From: Streptomyces katrae
GTDB taxonomy: Bacteria; Actinomycetota; Actinomycetes; Streptomycetales; Streptomycetaceae
NCBI RefSeq assembly: GCF_000717655.1
Contig: NZ_JNZY01000016.1
Coordinates: 62,001-126,000, forward strand
Direction of reading: 5' to 3'
DNA: 64,000 nucleotides
The translations under genes were made by a program, and so were the position numbers. Of this stretch, positions 1-6,957 are shown one piece after another; position 1 is the stretch's first letter, and each line of letters begins with the position of its first letter. The notes beneath the pieces were generated by a model. It worked only from the letters and a program-made list of their open reading frames with translations, searched no databases and was not told where the DNA came from.

Positions 1-41
1 ACAAGCCGCGCAACCTGGCGAAGTCGGTCACCGTCGAGTAG
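1..41 (+). CDS. 3' end of an unidentified gene (partial)
   Basis: Only the last twelve codons and the TAG stop (39-41) lie in the window. They read KPRNLAKSVTVE. A strong terminator follows 25 bases later, as expected for a real gene end. Too little remains to assign a function. Confidence 0.55.
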   Translation, partial: KPRNLAKSVTVE

Positions 42-66
42 CCGGGCAGTCGCACCGAGCACGCGG

Positions 67-96
67 AACGGCCCCCGGGGAATCCCGGGGGCCGTT
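67..96. terminator. Rho-independent-type hairpin
   Basis: A perfect 13-bp stem (67-79 with 84-96) has a 4-base loop. It lies between the stop of the partial gene on the plus strand and the stop of the acetate-transporter gene on the minus strand, so it can serve both. Confidence 0.8.
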
Positions 97-122
97 CCCG
101 TACGTCCGCTTCGCCACGCGCC

Positions 123-692
123 TCAGCCCGCGGCGACCGCGCCTCGGCCGGAGGCCTTGCCCAGTGCGGTGGGCCAGTGGGCCAGCGCCGCGGTGGCGCC
201 GTACCAGAACAGCAGCCCGGAGACCGCGGCCACCCAGCCGGCGGCCTTGGCGAGGCCGCCGCTGCCGGCGAAGGAGCCGACCGCGAGGAGCAGCAGGGAG
301 AGGGTGAGCAGGGCGTACGCGCCCTGGCCGAACAGTCCGCTCGAGGCACTGACCGTGAGGGTCAGCGCGAGCAGGGCGAAGAGGACCAGGAACAGTCCGG
401 CGGCGTGTGCCGAAACCTTTCCGTCCGCCCCCGCGGCCCAGGTGAACCAGAAGGCGCCGAGGCCCGCGAACGCGGTGCCGTTGAATCCGTTGCCGCCGCG
501 GAATTCGAGGATCCCGAGGACGAACAGGGCGAGACCGCCGACGTAGGTGGCGAGTGACACGGAGTTGGCGACGGACACTCCGCTGACGATGGCGGTGTGG
601 CCGATACCGAATGCGAGAAGGGTGAGACCCAGGGCTATGTTCCCGAGGGTCGAAGTCGAGGCCGTGCTTCCCGCAGAGACACCATTGTCCAC
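123..692 (-). CDS. GPR1/FUN34/YaaH (AceTr) family acetate transporter
   Basis: The product is a 189-residue integral membrane protein of the acetate/succinate uptake family (SatP-like), expected to move acetate with protons across the cytoplasmic membrane. Six hydrophobic segments are visible (about residues 17-36, 46-62, 70-88, 94-115, 122-143, 150-170), the usual number and length for the family. The aromatic-rich FNGTAFAGLGAFWF stretch after the second segment resembles the conserved family region. The N-terminal NPAPLGL-type signature is degenerate here (LGNIALGL). The GTG start at 692 has a GGGAG ribosome site about seven bases upstream. The gene stands alone, 99 bp from the upstream stress-protein gene on the same strand. 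Confidence 0.85.
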   Translation of the reverse strand: MDNGVSAGSTASTSTLGNIALGLTLLAFGIGHTAIVSGVSVANSVSLATYVGGLALFVLGILEFRGGNGFNGTAFAGLGAFWFTWAAGADGKVSAHAAGLFLVLFALLALTLTVSASSGLFGQGAYALLTLSLLLLAVGSFAGSGGLAKAAGWVAAVSGLLFWYGATAALAHWPTALGKASGRGAVAAG

Positions 693-791
693 GGCGGGCT
701 CCCTTCGATCTGCAGTTGTTTGCTGCGTCCCAGCAGCACTTATCTACCCTTTACATGGGGGTTCACAACCGCACGACCGACGTACAGGGGG

Positions 792-1322
792 TTACGGAAT
801 GACAACGACCGGTCGCTGTGCGCGCTTGGCCAGCCGGCCCGCCACGGACCCGAAGATCCGGCCCACGATCCCGTGCGTGGAGCCGACCACGATGGCGTCC
901 GCAGAGTACTCCCGGCCGACCTCCTCCAGCTCGTGGCAGATGTCCCCGCCCCGCTCCACCAGGATCCACGGCACCTCGGCCAGATAGTCCGCGCAGGCGA
1001 GTTCCAGCCCCAGCACCTCGGTGCGGTGGTCCGGTACGTCCACGAAGACGGGCGGCTCGCAGCCGGCCCACACGGTGGTGGGCAGCCGGTTGGCCACGTG
1101 CACGATGATCAGGCCGGATCCGGACCTGCGGGCCATCCCGATCGCGTACGCCAGGGCGCGCTCACTGGACGTGGACCCGTCGAACCCCACCACGACCCCG
1201 TGCCGGAAGGCCGGATCGCAGGGATGACGTGCCTGTTCCGCCGCGCGCAGATCGCTCGACGCGTGATCGGCGAGCGGTTTGCGCTTGCGGTCCGCGGGTT
1301 CGGGGAGTTCGTGACCGGCCAT
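792..1322 (-). CDS. Universal stress protein (UspA family)
   Basis: This 176-residue cytoplasmic protein has one USP domain (about residues 42-176) after a charged N-terminal extension. The domain opens with VVVGFDGS, has the DAIVVGSTHG strand, and ends with an ATP-binding-type glycine motif (GSTHGIVGRIFGSV) and RPVVVIP, so it probably belongs to the nucleotide-binding USP subgroup. USP proteins act in stress and dormancy physiology; no specific partner can be inferred. I chose the ATG at 1322, but no clear ribosome site precedes it. A shorter product starting just before the USP domain is possible, and the much longer open frame upstream is a GC artefact. Confidence 0.85.
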   Translation of the reverse strand: MAGHELPEPADRKRKPLADHASSDLRAAEQARHPCDPAFRHGVVVGFDGSTSSERALAYAIGMARRSGSGLIIVHVANRLPTTVWAGCEPPVFVDVPDHRTEVLGLELACADYLAEVPWILVERGGDICHELEEVGREYSADAIVVGSTHGIVGRIFGSVAGRLAKRAQRPVVVIP

Positions 1323-1676
1323 GGATGTCTCGGCGAAGGGGTCCTCGGGGGAAGGGACAAGGCGACGGGGCGGCAATGAGCGGAAGCGACGATTGAAAAA
1401 ACGACGACGCAGTGTGACGGAGCTCTGTCCGGGAAGCATCTTCCCAAGCCCATACCCCCAGGGTACGGCGACACTCCTGTCCTGCACAGGGCATGCCGCC
1501 CTTGGAGAGCGTCCCAGGGAGCATGCCGGAGCGAGGGCTCCTTGGCAATGGCCGCTGCCCCCTACAGCCAGTGACGAGCGACGCCGCGCGCCACCCGTGC
1601 GCGCAGTGACCGAGCACCGCCGCGCACCGTTGGACAGGCGTCCGACCGTCCAGGAAGAGCCCGCAGGGAGCACGCC
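1323..1676. other. Divergent intergenic region
   Basis: About 350 bp separate the divergently read stress-protein gene and the small membrane-protein gene. It must hold both promoters. I see no convincing inverted repeat, RNA gene or conserved small ORF; there is one A-rich patch near 1394-1402. The ribosome site for the plus-strand gene (GCAGGGAG) ends at 1670. Confidence 0.4.
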
Positions 1677-2150
1677 GTGCCCGGCCATCCGGTCCAGCCC
1701 GTCCAGCCCGCTCAGCCGCCCCAGTCCGTCCGCTCCGTCCGGACCGCGCAGCACACCGACCGGACCGCGCAGCACACCGACATGACCCCGCATGTCACCC
1801 CCGCCCCCGTTCACCCGTCCGTGCATCCCGGCAGACGCCCCCATGACGACCCCGCGGGTGACGTGGTGCGCTGGGCCGCCTTCAGCTGCCTGCTCGTCCC
1901 CGTGGTGCTCGTCGTCTACGGGACCTCCTTCGGCGGGGCCGCCGTCGCCACGCTCGGGCTGGTCGCCGTCACGGCCGCGTGCCGGGCGATGCTGCGGTAC
2001 TCGGAGAAGGCGGAGCGGGCCTCCCTGGTCCTCGCGGAGGGCCGGCTGCCGCCGGGCGGGCGCCGCCGCCGTCCGCGGGCCGGGGCCGGCCCCGCGGGCC
2101 GTGCGCACCGGGGATGTCACACCTCTGGTGGAATCTCCCCTGAGGACTGA
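1677..2150 (+). CDS. Small conserved Streptomyces membrane protein, function unknown
   Basis: The product has 157 residues. A Pro/Gln/His-rich N-terminus (about 1-60) precedes two closely spaced hydrophobic segments (about 66-82 and 86-103) and an arginine-rich, probably cytoplasmic tail. The WAAFSCLLVPVVLVVYGTSF segment resembles a conserved but uncharacterised streptomycete family. The GTG at 1677 has a good GGGAG ribosome site seven bases upstream; an internal ATG at 1782 sits immediately before the membrane part and is an alternative start. The N-terminus includes a tandem duplication (1739-1780). It lies directly upstream of adpA but 374 bp away, so it is unlikely to be co-transcribed. 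Confidence 0.65.
   Translation: MPGHPVQPVQPAQPPQSVRSVRTAQHTDRTAQHTDMTPHVTPAPVHPSVHPGRRPHDDPAGDVVRWAAFSCLLVPVVLVVYGTSFGGAAVATLGLVAVTAACRAMLRYSEKAERASLVLAEGRLPPGGRRRRPRAGAGPAGRAHRGCHTSGGISPED
1739..1780 (+). repeat. Perfect 21-bp tandem duplication
   Basis: Two perfect 21-bp copies (1739-1759 and 1760-1780) add one extra RTAQHTD unit to the N-terminus of the small membrane protein. The second copy ends one base before the alternative ATG at 1782. Confidence 0.85.
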
Positions 2151-2524
2151 CTGATTCGTACACCCACACCCGCACGTTTTCAGCCAACTTCCCGGCACAG
2201 TGGCGTTCTTGCCGGAATGCCCCATCAACCCCCCTACCACCAGCAACTACACCGCCAAGGGGGCTCCGAGACCCTACGGGTACTGGCCATGGCCGGACGG
2301 CGAGCTTCCCACTCCGGTAGCGGAGTGGAACGCTTCCTGATCGAATGCTTTTCGCCAAGTTGCCAAGTCGACATAGCGCTGCGTGCTGAACTTGTCACGC
2401 CGACACCACGGGACGCAGTAGATTCGATCATGTATTTACGGCGGGGGATCCACGTGCAAGGCCGAGGGGAAACGTGCAGGTGCGACCAGACCAAGGAGTC
2501 GCGACACCCAAGGGGGGCTTAGCC
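2151..2524 (+). promoter_or_regulatory. adpA upstream control region
   Basis: This 374-bp region precedes adpA. It contains an 8-bp stem hairpin with a 4-base loop (2309-2328), a direct repeat GCCAAGT-GCCAAGT near 2353-2368, and a TAGATT that could be a -10 element (2419-2424) about 100 bp before the start codon. The ribosome site AAGGGGGG (2509-2516) ends eight bases before the ATG. In S. coelicolor the adpA 5' region is known to be autoregulated and its mRNA cleaved by RNase III, so the hairpin may matter; that link is inference. Confidence 0.5.
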
Positions 2525-3697
2525 ATGAGCCAGGATTCCACCGCCGTCGTCGCGGACGCCGGCAGGAAGCTCGCGGGGCGTCGCCGCAGGGAGATCGTCG
2601 CGGTGCTGCTGTTCAGCGGCGGGCCGATCTTCGAGAGCTCCATTCCACTTTCCGTGTTCGGCATCGACCGGCAGGACGCGGGAGTTCCACGCTATCGACT
2701 GCTCGTCTGCGCCGGGGAGGACGGTCCGCTGCGGACCACCGGCGGGCTCGAGCTCACCGCGCCGTACGGGTTGGAGGCGATCGCCCGGGCAGGCACGGTC
2801 GTCGTTCCGGCCTGGCGCTCGATCACTTCACCGCCGCCTCCGGAGGCGCTCGACGCACTGCGCCTGGCGCACGAGGAGGGCGCCCGGATCGTCGGACTGT
2901 GCACGGGAGCCTTCGTGCTCGCCGCCGCCGGTCTGCTGGACGGCCGGCCCGCGACGACGCACTGGATGTACGCGCCGACGCTGGCCAAGCGGTACCCGTC
3001 CGTCCATGTCGATCCGCGCGAGCTGTTCGTCGACGACGGCGACGTGCTGACGTCCGCGGGCACCGCGGCCGGAATCGACCTGTGCCTGCACATCGTGCGC
3101 ACGGACCACGGCAGCGAGGCGGCCGGGGCACTGGCCCGCCGGCTCGTCGTCCCGCCGCGCCGCACGGGCGGCCAGGAACGCTATCTCGACCGGTCGCTGC
3201 CGGAGGAGATCGGCGCCGACCCGCTGGCCGAGGTCGTCGCCTGGGCGCTGGAGCACCTCCACGAGCAGTTCGACGTGGAAACGCTCGCCGCCCGCGCGTA
3301 CATGAGCCGGCGCACGTTCGACCGGCGCTTCCGCTCGCTGACCGGCAGCGCGCCGCTGCAGTGGCTGATCACCCAGCGGGTGCTCCAGGCGCAGCGGCTG
3401 CTGGAGACCTCCGACTACTCGGTCGACGAGGTCGCCGGGCGCTGCGGGTTCCGCTCGCCGGTCGCCCTGCGCGGGCACTTCCGGCGCCAGCTGGGGTCCT
3501 CCCCGGCCGCCTACCGCTCGGCCTACCGGGCGCGCCGGCCGCAGGCCGACGTGTCCCAGGTGGCCGAGATCCAGGGGTCCCCGGTACCGCACCAGCGCAC
3601 GCCGCAGCCCCAGCGGGCCGCAGCGGCCCTGGCCGCGGCCGGCCCGACGGTGACGGAGCTGTACGCACCGAACCGGGTCCTGCGCGAGCACGCGTAG
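2525..3697 (+). CDS. adpA: AdpA, AraC/XylS-family global regulator
   Basis: This is the A-factor-cascade activator that controls aerial growth and antibiotic genes in Streptomyces. The 390-residue product has an N-terminal DJ-1/PfpI-like dimerisation domain (about 24-190, including VAVLLFSGGPIFESS and the GLCTGAF nucleophile-elbow-like motif). A linker follows, then a C-terminal AraC DNA-binding domain (about 235-340) with two helix-turn-helix units (LAARAYMSRRTFDRRF and VDEVAGRCGFRSPVAL). The Pro/Gln-rich tail is variable. ornA follows, as in other streptomycetes. The start at 2525 has an AAGGGGGG ribosome site. I scanned the whole gene and found no TTA in any frame, so the bldA-dependent codon expected in adpA is missing. 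Identity is very likely from near-identical core motifs and synteny. Confidence 0.96.
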   Translation: MSQDSTAVVADAGRKLAGRRRREIVAVLLFSGGPIFESSIPLSVFGIDRQDAGVPRYRLLVCAGEDGPLRTTGGLELTAPYGLEAIARAGTVVVPAWRSITSPPPPEALDALRLAHEEGARIVGLCTGAFVLAAAGLLDGRPATTHWMYAPTLAKRYPSVHVDPRELFVDDGDVLTSAGTAAGIDLCLHIVRTDHGSEAAGALARRLVVPPRRTGGQERYLDRSLPEEIGADPLAEVVAWALEHLHEQFDVETLAARAYMSRRTFDRRFRSLTGSAPLQWLITQRVLQAQRLLETSDYSVDEVAGRCGFRSPVALRGHFRRQLGSSPAAYRSAYRARRPQADVSQVAEIQGSPVPHQRTPQPQRAAAALAAAGPTVTELYAPNRVLREHA

Positions 3698-3720
3698 CTC
3701 CCGCGACGGGCACTGCCTGA

Positions 3721-3764
3721 GGAAGGTCCCCCGCATCGGTCGTCACCGAGGCGGGGGACCTTCC
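3721..3764 (+). terminator. adpA terminator
   Basis: A perfect 14-bp stem (3721-3734 with 3751-3764) has an inner CGGT/ACCG extension. It follows the adpA stop by about 20 bases and separates adpA from ornA. Confidence 0.9.
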
Positions 3765-3789
3765 GCGTAATCCGCATAAGCTGGGCCGC

Positions 3790-4392
3790 ATGAACGATCG
3801 CATGGTGTGGATCGACTGCGAGATGACCGGGCTCTCGTTGACGGACGACGCACTTATCGAGGTGGCCGCACTGGTCACCGACTCGGAGCTCAACGTGCTC
3901 GGCGAAGGCGTGGACCTCGTGATCCGCCCGCCGGACGCGGCCCTGGAGACCATGCCCGCCGTGGTGCGCGAGATGCACACCGCCTCAGGACTGCTCGACG
4001 AGCTGGCCGGCGGGATCACCCTCGCGGACGCCGAGGCGCAGGTCCTGGCGTACGTACGGGAACACGTGAAGGAGCCCCGCAAGGCTCCGCTCTGCGGGAA
4101 CTCGGTCGGCACCGACCGCGGTTTCCTGCTGCGTGACATGCCCGCGCTGGAGAGCCACCTGCACTACCGGATCGTGGACGTGTCCTCGGTCAAGGAGCTG
4201 GCGCGCCGCTGGTACCCGCGGGCCTACTTCAACAGCCCGCCGAAGACCGGCAACCACCGGGCGCTCGCGGACATCAAGGAATCCATCGCCGAGCTGCGCT
4301 ACTACCGGGAGGCGGTCTTCGTTCCGCAGCCCGGGCCCGACTCTGACACCGCCCGGGCCATCGCCGCCAAGCACACCCTGTCCGCCGAATAG
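3790..4392 (+). CDS. orn: Oligoribonuclease (3'-5' exoribonuclease)
   Basis: A cytoplasmic DEDDh exonuclease that degrades 2-5-nt RNAs and the linear dinucleotide pGpG, the last step of c-di-GMP turnover; cyclic-di-GMP enzymes are encoded 20 kb away. The 200-residue length fits the family. Exo I is at the N-terminus ([11 protein letters not shown]9 and E11), Exo II around [18 protein letters not shown], and Exo III near the C-terminus ([12 protein letters not shown], catalytic His and Asp). Loss of orn in streptomycetes affects sporulation and antibiotic production. The ATG at 3790 is the only sensible start, although the ribosome site is weak. Confidence 0.96.
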   Translation: MNDRMVWIDCEMTGLSLTDDALIEVAALVTDSELNVLGEGVDLVIRPPDAALETMPAVVREMHTASGLLDELAGGITLADAEAQVLAYVREHVKEPRKAPLCGNSVGTDRGFLLRDMPALESHLHYRIVDVSSVKELARRWYPRAYFNSPPKTGNHRALADIKESIAELRYYREAVFVPQPGPDSDTARAIAAKHTLSAE

Positions 4393-4498
4393 GACCCGGC
4401 AGGACGCTCCGGAGACGGGTCGGGGGAAAAGGAGGGCGCGAGCACCCTCCCGGACCCTGTACCCTTTTCTTCGGCCGGTCGGTTTTCCGACCGGACAT

Positions 4499-4572
4499 GG
4501 TGGGTGTAGCTCAGTTGGTAGAGCACCTGGTTGTGGTCCAGGTGGCCGCGGGTTCAAGTCCCGTCACTCACC
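4499..4572 (+). tRNA. tRNA-His (GTG)
   Basis: A full cloverleaf is visible: acceptor GTGGGTG (4500-4506) pairs with CACTCAC (4565-4571), with one G-U pair. D-arm, anticodon arm with GTG in the loop, and T-arm with GGTTCAAGTCC follow. The extra G at -1 (4499) faces discriminator C (4572), the histidine identity signature. CCA is not encoded. Confidence 0.96.
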
Positions 4573-4577
4573 CTGCG

Positions 4578-4615
4578 AGAGGGCCCCGGTCCGCGAAAGC
4601 GGACCGGGGCCCTCT
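4578..4615 (+). terminator. tRNA-His terminator
   Basis: A perfect 17-bp stem (4578-4594 with 4599-4615) has a GAAA tetraloop and is followed shortly by a TTTT run. It begins six bases after the tRNA. Confidence 0.92.
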
Positions 4616-4655
4616 GCGTTTTCCGGCCGCTGCGTTTTCCGGGCGCTGTGGCCGG

Positions 4656-4850
4656 TCACCAGCCGCCGGTCAGGGTGGTGGGGCCGGCGAAGGAGGCGTC
4701 GCCGTGGCCGGCCCGGCTGCGGAGCTCGCCGGTGCTGTCGTCGCGGGCGATCAGGTCGGACTTCCCGTCGCCGGTGAAGTCGGCCGCGACGGTCTGGGAG
4801 AAGTTCCAGCCTCCGGTGACGGTGGCCGGGGCGTTGAAGTAGCCGCCGGC
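4656..4850 (-). pseudogene. 3' remnant of an FG-GAP/VCBS-repeat protein gene
   Basis: Read on the minus strand, the last ~60 codons of an FG-GAP repeat protein are intact and end at a proper stop (4656-4658). The repeat signature VAADFTGDGKSDLIARD, a calcium-binding-type DxTGDGxxD loop, and a terminal GGW are clear. Above about 4850 the homology stops and a different gene remnant on the other strand begins. The 5' part of the gene, including any signal peptide, is gone. Confidence 0.75.
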
Positions 4851-4852
4851 GC

Positions 4853-5309
4853 AGCGTCCGCAACGACCCGCCCACGCTGGGCTACGCCCAGTGGACCACC
4901 GAACGCGGCGGCCAGGTGCGCACCAGCCCCATGCTGCCGCCGCGGCTGCTGGTCTTCGACCGGACGACGGCCATCGTCCCGATCGACCCGGCCAACTCCC
5001 GGCTCGCGGCGCTGTGCACGACGGCGCCGGGCATCGTCGCCTCGCTGATCACGCTGTTCGAGCAGACCTGGGAGACCGCGGTACCGCTCGGCGCGGACCG
5101 CAAGCAGCCGCCGGAGGACGGGATCAGCGCGGGCGAACGGAAGCTGCTGAAGCTGCCGGCGTCCGGGCTGACGGACGAGGGCGCGGGCAGGCGCCTCGGG
5201 GGTCTCGCTGCGCACCGTACGCCGCCAGAGGGCCGGGCTGATGGAACGCCTGCACGCCACCAGCCGTTTCGAGGCCGGCCTCAAGGCAGCCCAGCGCGGC
5301 TGGCTCTGA
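4853..5309 (+). pseudogene. Truncated and frameshifted LuxR-type regulator
   Basis: From 4853 the plus strand encodes the interior of a streptomycete response-regulator-like protein (LGYAQWTTERGGQVRTSPML, then LLVFDRTTAIVPIDPAN). It ends in a LuxR helix-turn-helix. The 5' part is missing. In the HTH the frame breaks at a run of five Gs (5198-5202). If one G is removed, the sequence continues as GVSLRTVRRQRAGLMERLHA and ends GLKAAQRGWL at the TGA 5307-5309, which is typical of these regulators. It is therefore broken at both ends and cannot be functional. Confidence 0.8.
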
Positions 5310-5326
5310 CGCTCCGGCCTGAGCGG

Positions 5327-6148
5327 TCAGGCGCGGAAAGCGGCCGCGTGGTCCTCGGCCCAGGTTTCGAAGGAGCGGGCCGGGTGGCCGGTGAGGCGCT
5401 CGACGGCGTCGGTGATCTCGACCGGAAGGCCGTCGCTCGCGGCCCAGTAGTCGAGGAGCGCATCGGCATAGGGGCCGGGTATGTAGCCCTCGACCCCGGA
5501 CTTCCACTGCTCGGCGGTGACGGACTCGAAGGGCACGGGGGCACCGAGCACCCCGCCGAGTATGGCCAGTTGGGTCGCGAAGGTCAGGGAGTGCGGGCCG
5601 GTCAGGTGGTACGCGCGGCCGCTGAGGGCGGGGTCGGTGAGGACGGCGAAGGCGGCCTCGGCGAGGTCGGCCTCATGGACCGGGTCGCAGTGGGCGCCCG
5701 GGTAGGGCAGCTGGACCGCGCGGCCGGACTTCAGCGACCAGGCCCAGCCGAGGGCGTTGCTCGCGAACGCGCCGGGACGCAGCAGGGTGGTGCGCAGCGG
5801 GGAGGCCAGCAGGGCCTCCTCGACGGCGAGATGCGAGGCGGACAACGGGCTCCCGGCGGCGGCCGGCCCGAGCACCGAGGAGGAGGACAGGAGCACGACG
5901 TGCTCGACTCCGGCGGTGACGGCCTCCTTGACGAAGGCACCGATGGCGGCGGCCTCGGCATAGAGGAAGACGGACCGGACGCCGGCCAGGGCGCCGGGGA
6001 AGGTCGACGGATCGGTGAGGTCGCAGTGGACGGCATCGGGCGTATCCGGCTCGCGCGAGGCGAGGCGGTGCGGGATGCCGCGGGCGGCGAGGAGGGGGAC
6101 GAGGCCGCGGGCGACGGCGCCGCGGGCACCGGTGACGAGGATCGACAT
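5327..6148 (-). CDS. NmrA-like NAD(P)-binding oxidoreductase (atypical SDR)
   Basis: The 273-residue protein begins with a Rossmann motif MSILVTGARGAVARGLV (GxxGxxG type). It keeps the domain order of NmrA/quinone-oxidoreductase-2-like proteins, with EHVVLLSSSSVLG at the active-site strand and LRPGAFASNALGW in the middle. Such proteins bind NAD(P)(H) and either reduce quinones or act as redox sensors; the substrate is unknown. The ATG at 6148 is preceded by AGGAA. It is divergent from a marR gene with a palindrome between them, so it is probably the regulator's target. Confidence 0.82.
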   Translation of the reverse strand: MSILVTGARGAVARGLVPLLAARGIPHRLASREPDTPDAVHCDLTDPSTFPGALAGVRSVFLYAEAAAIGAFVKEAVTAGVEHVVLLSSSSVLGPAAAGSPLSASHLAVEEALLASPLRTTLLRPGAFASNALGWAWSLKSGRAVQLPYPGAHCDPVHEADLAEAAFAVLTDPALSGRAYHLTGPHSLTFATQLAILGGVLGAPVPFESVTAEQWKSGVEGYIPGPYADALLDYWAASDGLPVEITDAVERLTGHPARSFETWAEDHAAAFRA

Positions 6149-6154
6149 GGCGGG

Positions 6155-6225
6155 TTCCTGTTCCTGTTCTGGTTCTGGTTGCAGTTCTTCTTGCAGTTCT
6201 TCTGGCTGTTCTTGTTGCTGTCCTG
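6155..6225. repeat. Strand-asymmetric TTCTGG/TTCTTG low-complexity tract
   Basis: Imperfect repeats of CTGTTCTGGTT and GCAGTTCTTCTT units run for about 70 bp just upstream of the NmrA-like gene. The minus strand is purine-rich. In the 5' direction it would read as a Glu/Gln/Pro-rich peptide, but the start codon and ribosome site lie downstream of it, so I treat it as untranslated leader. Confidence 0.55.
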
Positions 6226-6280
6226 GCGTGGAGCTCACGCTAGGATGAGTACGTGGCACAGATTCTGCACGATCAATATT

Positions 6281-6293
6281 CTGCGTCACGCAG
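6281..6293. promoter_or_regulatory. Putative MarR operator
   Basis: A perfect interrupted palindrome CTGCGT-C-ACGCAG lies between the divergent NmrA-like and marR genes, 26 bp before the marR start. A partial copy of the left arm (ATTCTGC) occurs 20 bp earlier. MarR regulators typically bind such palindromes in the shared promoter region. Confidence 0.6.
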
Positions 6294-6318
6294 ATAAATT
6301 TGAGGCATGGAGAAGCCG

Positions 6319-6822
6319 ATGTCAACCGATTCCCCCCGTTCGAGTGACTCGCGTGCTGAGTGGAGCCGCGCCGAACTGCTCACGCGCATCGTCACCGAGA
6401 GCCAGCGGCACTACGCCGACTACTCGCTCTTCAACCAGGCCATGGCCGACCACGTCGGGCTGCACCCCACCGACATGCAGTGCATCGCCCTCCTCGACAT
6501 GGAACCCGGCCCCGTCAGCACCGGCGACATCGCCCGCCTCACCGGCCTGACCTCAGGTTCCGCCACCCGCCTCGTCGACCGGCTGGTCAAGGCCGGCGTC
6601 GTCGAGCGGCACGCCGACCCCCACGACCGCCGCCGCTCCCTCGTCTCCCTCGCCCCCGAGGCGCGCCGGCGCATCGGCGAGGCCTGGGACACCCCAGGCC
6701 GGGCCTTCGGCGCGGTCCTGGAGAGCTACTCCGACTCCGAACTCGCGGTCATCGCCGACTACCTGCACCGCGCCGCCGAGGTCGGCCGGTCCCAGGCCCA
6801 GCGCCTCAACTCCGGCGGCTGA
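6319..6822 (+). CDS. MarR-family transcriptional regulator
   Basis: A winged-helix repressor of 167 residues. The core shows the MarR order: helix 2 around LHPTDMQCIALLDM, recognition region TGDIARLTGLTSGSATRLVDRLVKAG, and wing ERHADPHDRRRSLVSL with the conserved DxRRxxxxL motif. It probably autoregulates and controls the divergent NmrA-like gene. The second ATG (6319) has a GGAGAA ribosome site six bases upstream, while the first ATG (6307) has poor spacing, so I chose 6319. Confidence 0.88.
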   Translation: MSTDSPRSSDSRAEWSRAELLTRIVTESQRHYADYSLFNQAMADHVGLHPTDMQCIALLDMEPGPVSTGDIARLTGLTSGSATRLVDRLVKAGVVERHADPHDRRRSLVSLAPEARRRIGEAWDTPGRAFGAVLESYSDSELAVIADYLHRAAEVGRSQAQRLNSGG

Positions 6823-6957
6823 CCTCCGGGCCACCCCACTCCCCCGGCCGAACACGCGGGACTCCCGAAGCCCGCATTCCGCGGCTACGGTCCTGCTCAA
6901 CGGGCAACGGTGCGCGCCGGAGACACGGGAGGGTCGGCGTGCGGATGGAGGTTGTCC

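Noticed and set aside
792..2246. 484-codon open frame on the minus strand continuing upstream of the stress-protein gene
   Set aside because: Only the last ~176 codons have recognisable protein sequence; the upstream part is low-complexity GC-bias translation and overlaps a better-supported gene at 1677.
2392..2424. TTGTCA/TAGATT promoter for adpA
   Set aside because: The spacer would be 21 bp, too long for a standard sigma-70-type promoter; only the TAGATT is kept as a possible -10.
4916..6550. 544-codon plus-strand frame over the NmrA-like gene
   Set aside because: It is the antisense shadow of the oxidoreductase; only its first ~90 codons (LuxR remnant) carry real homology.
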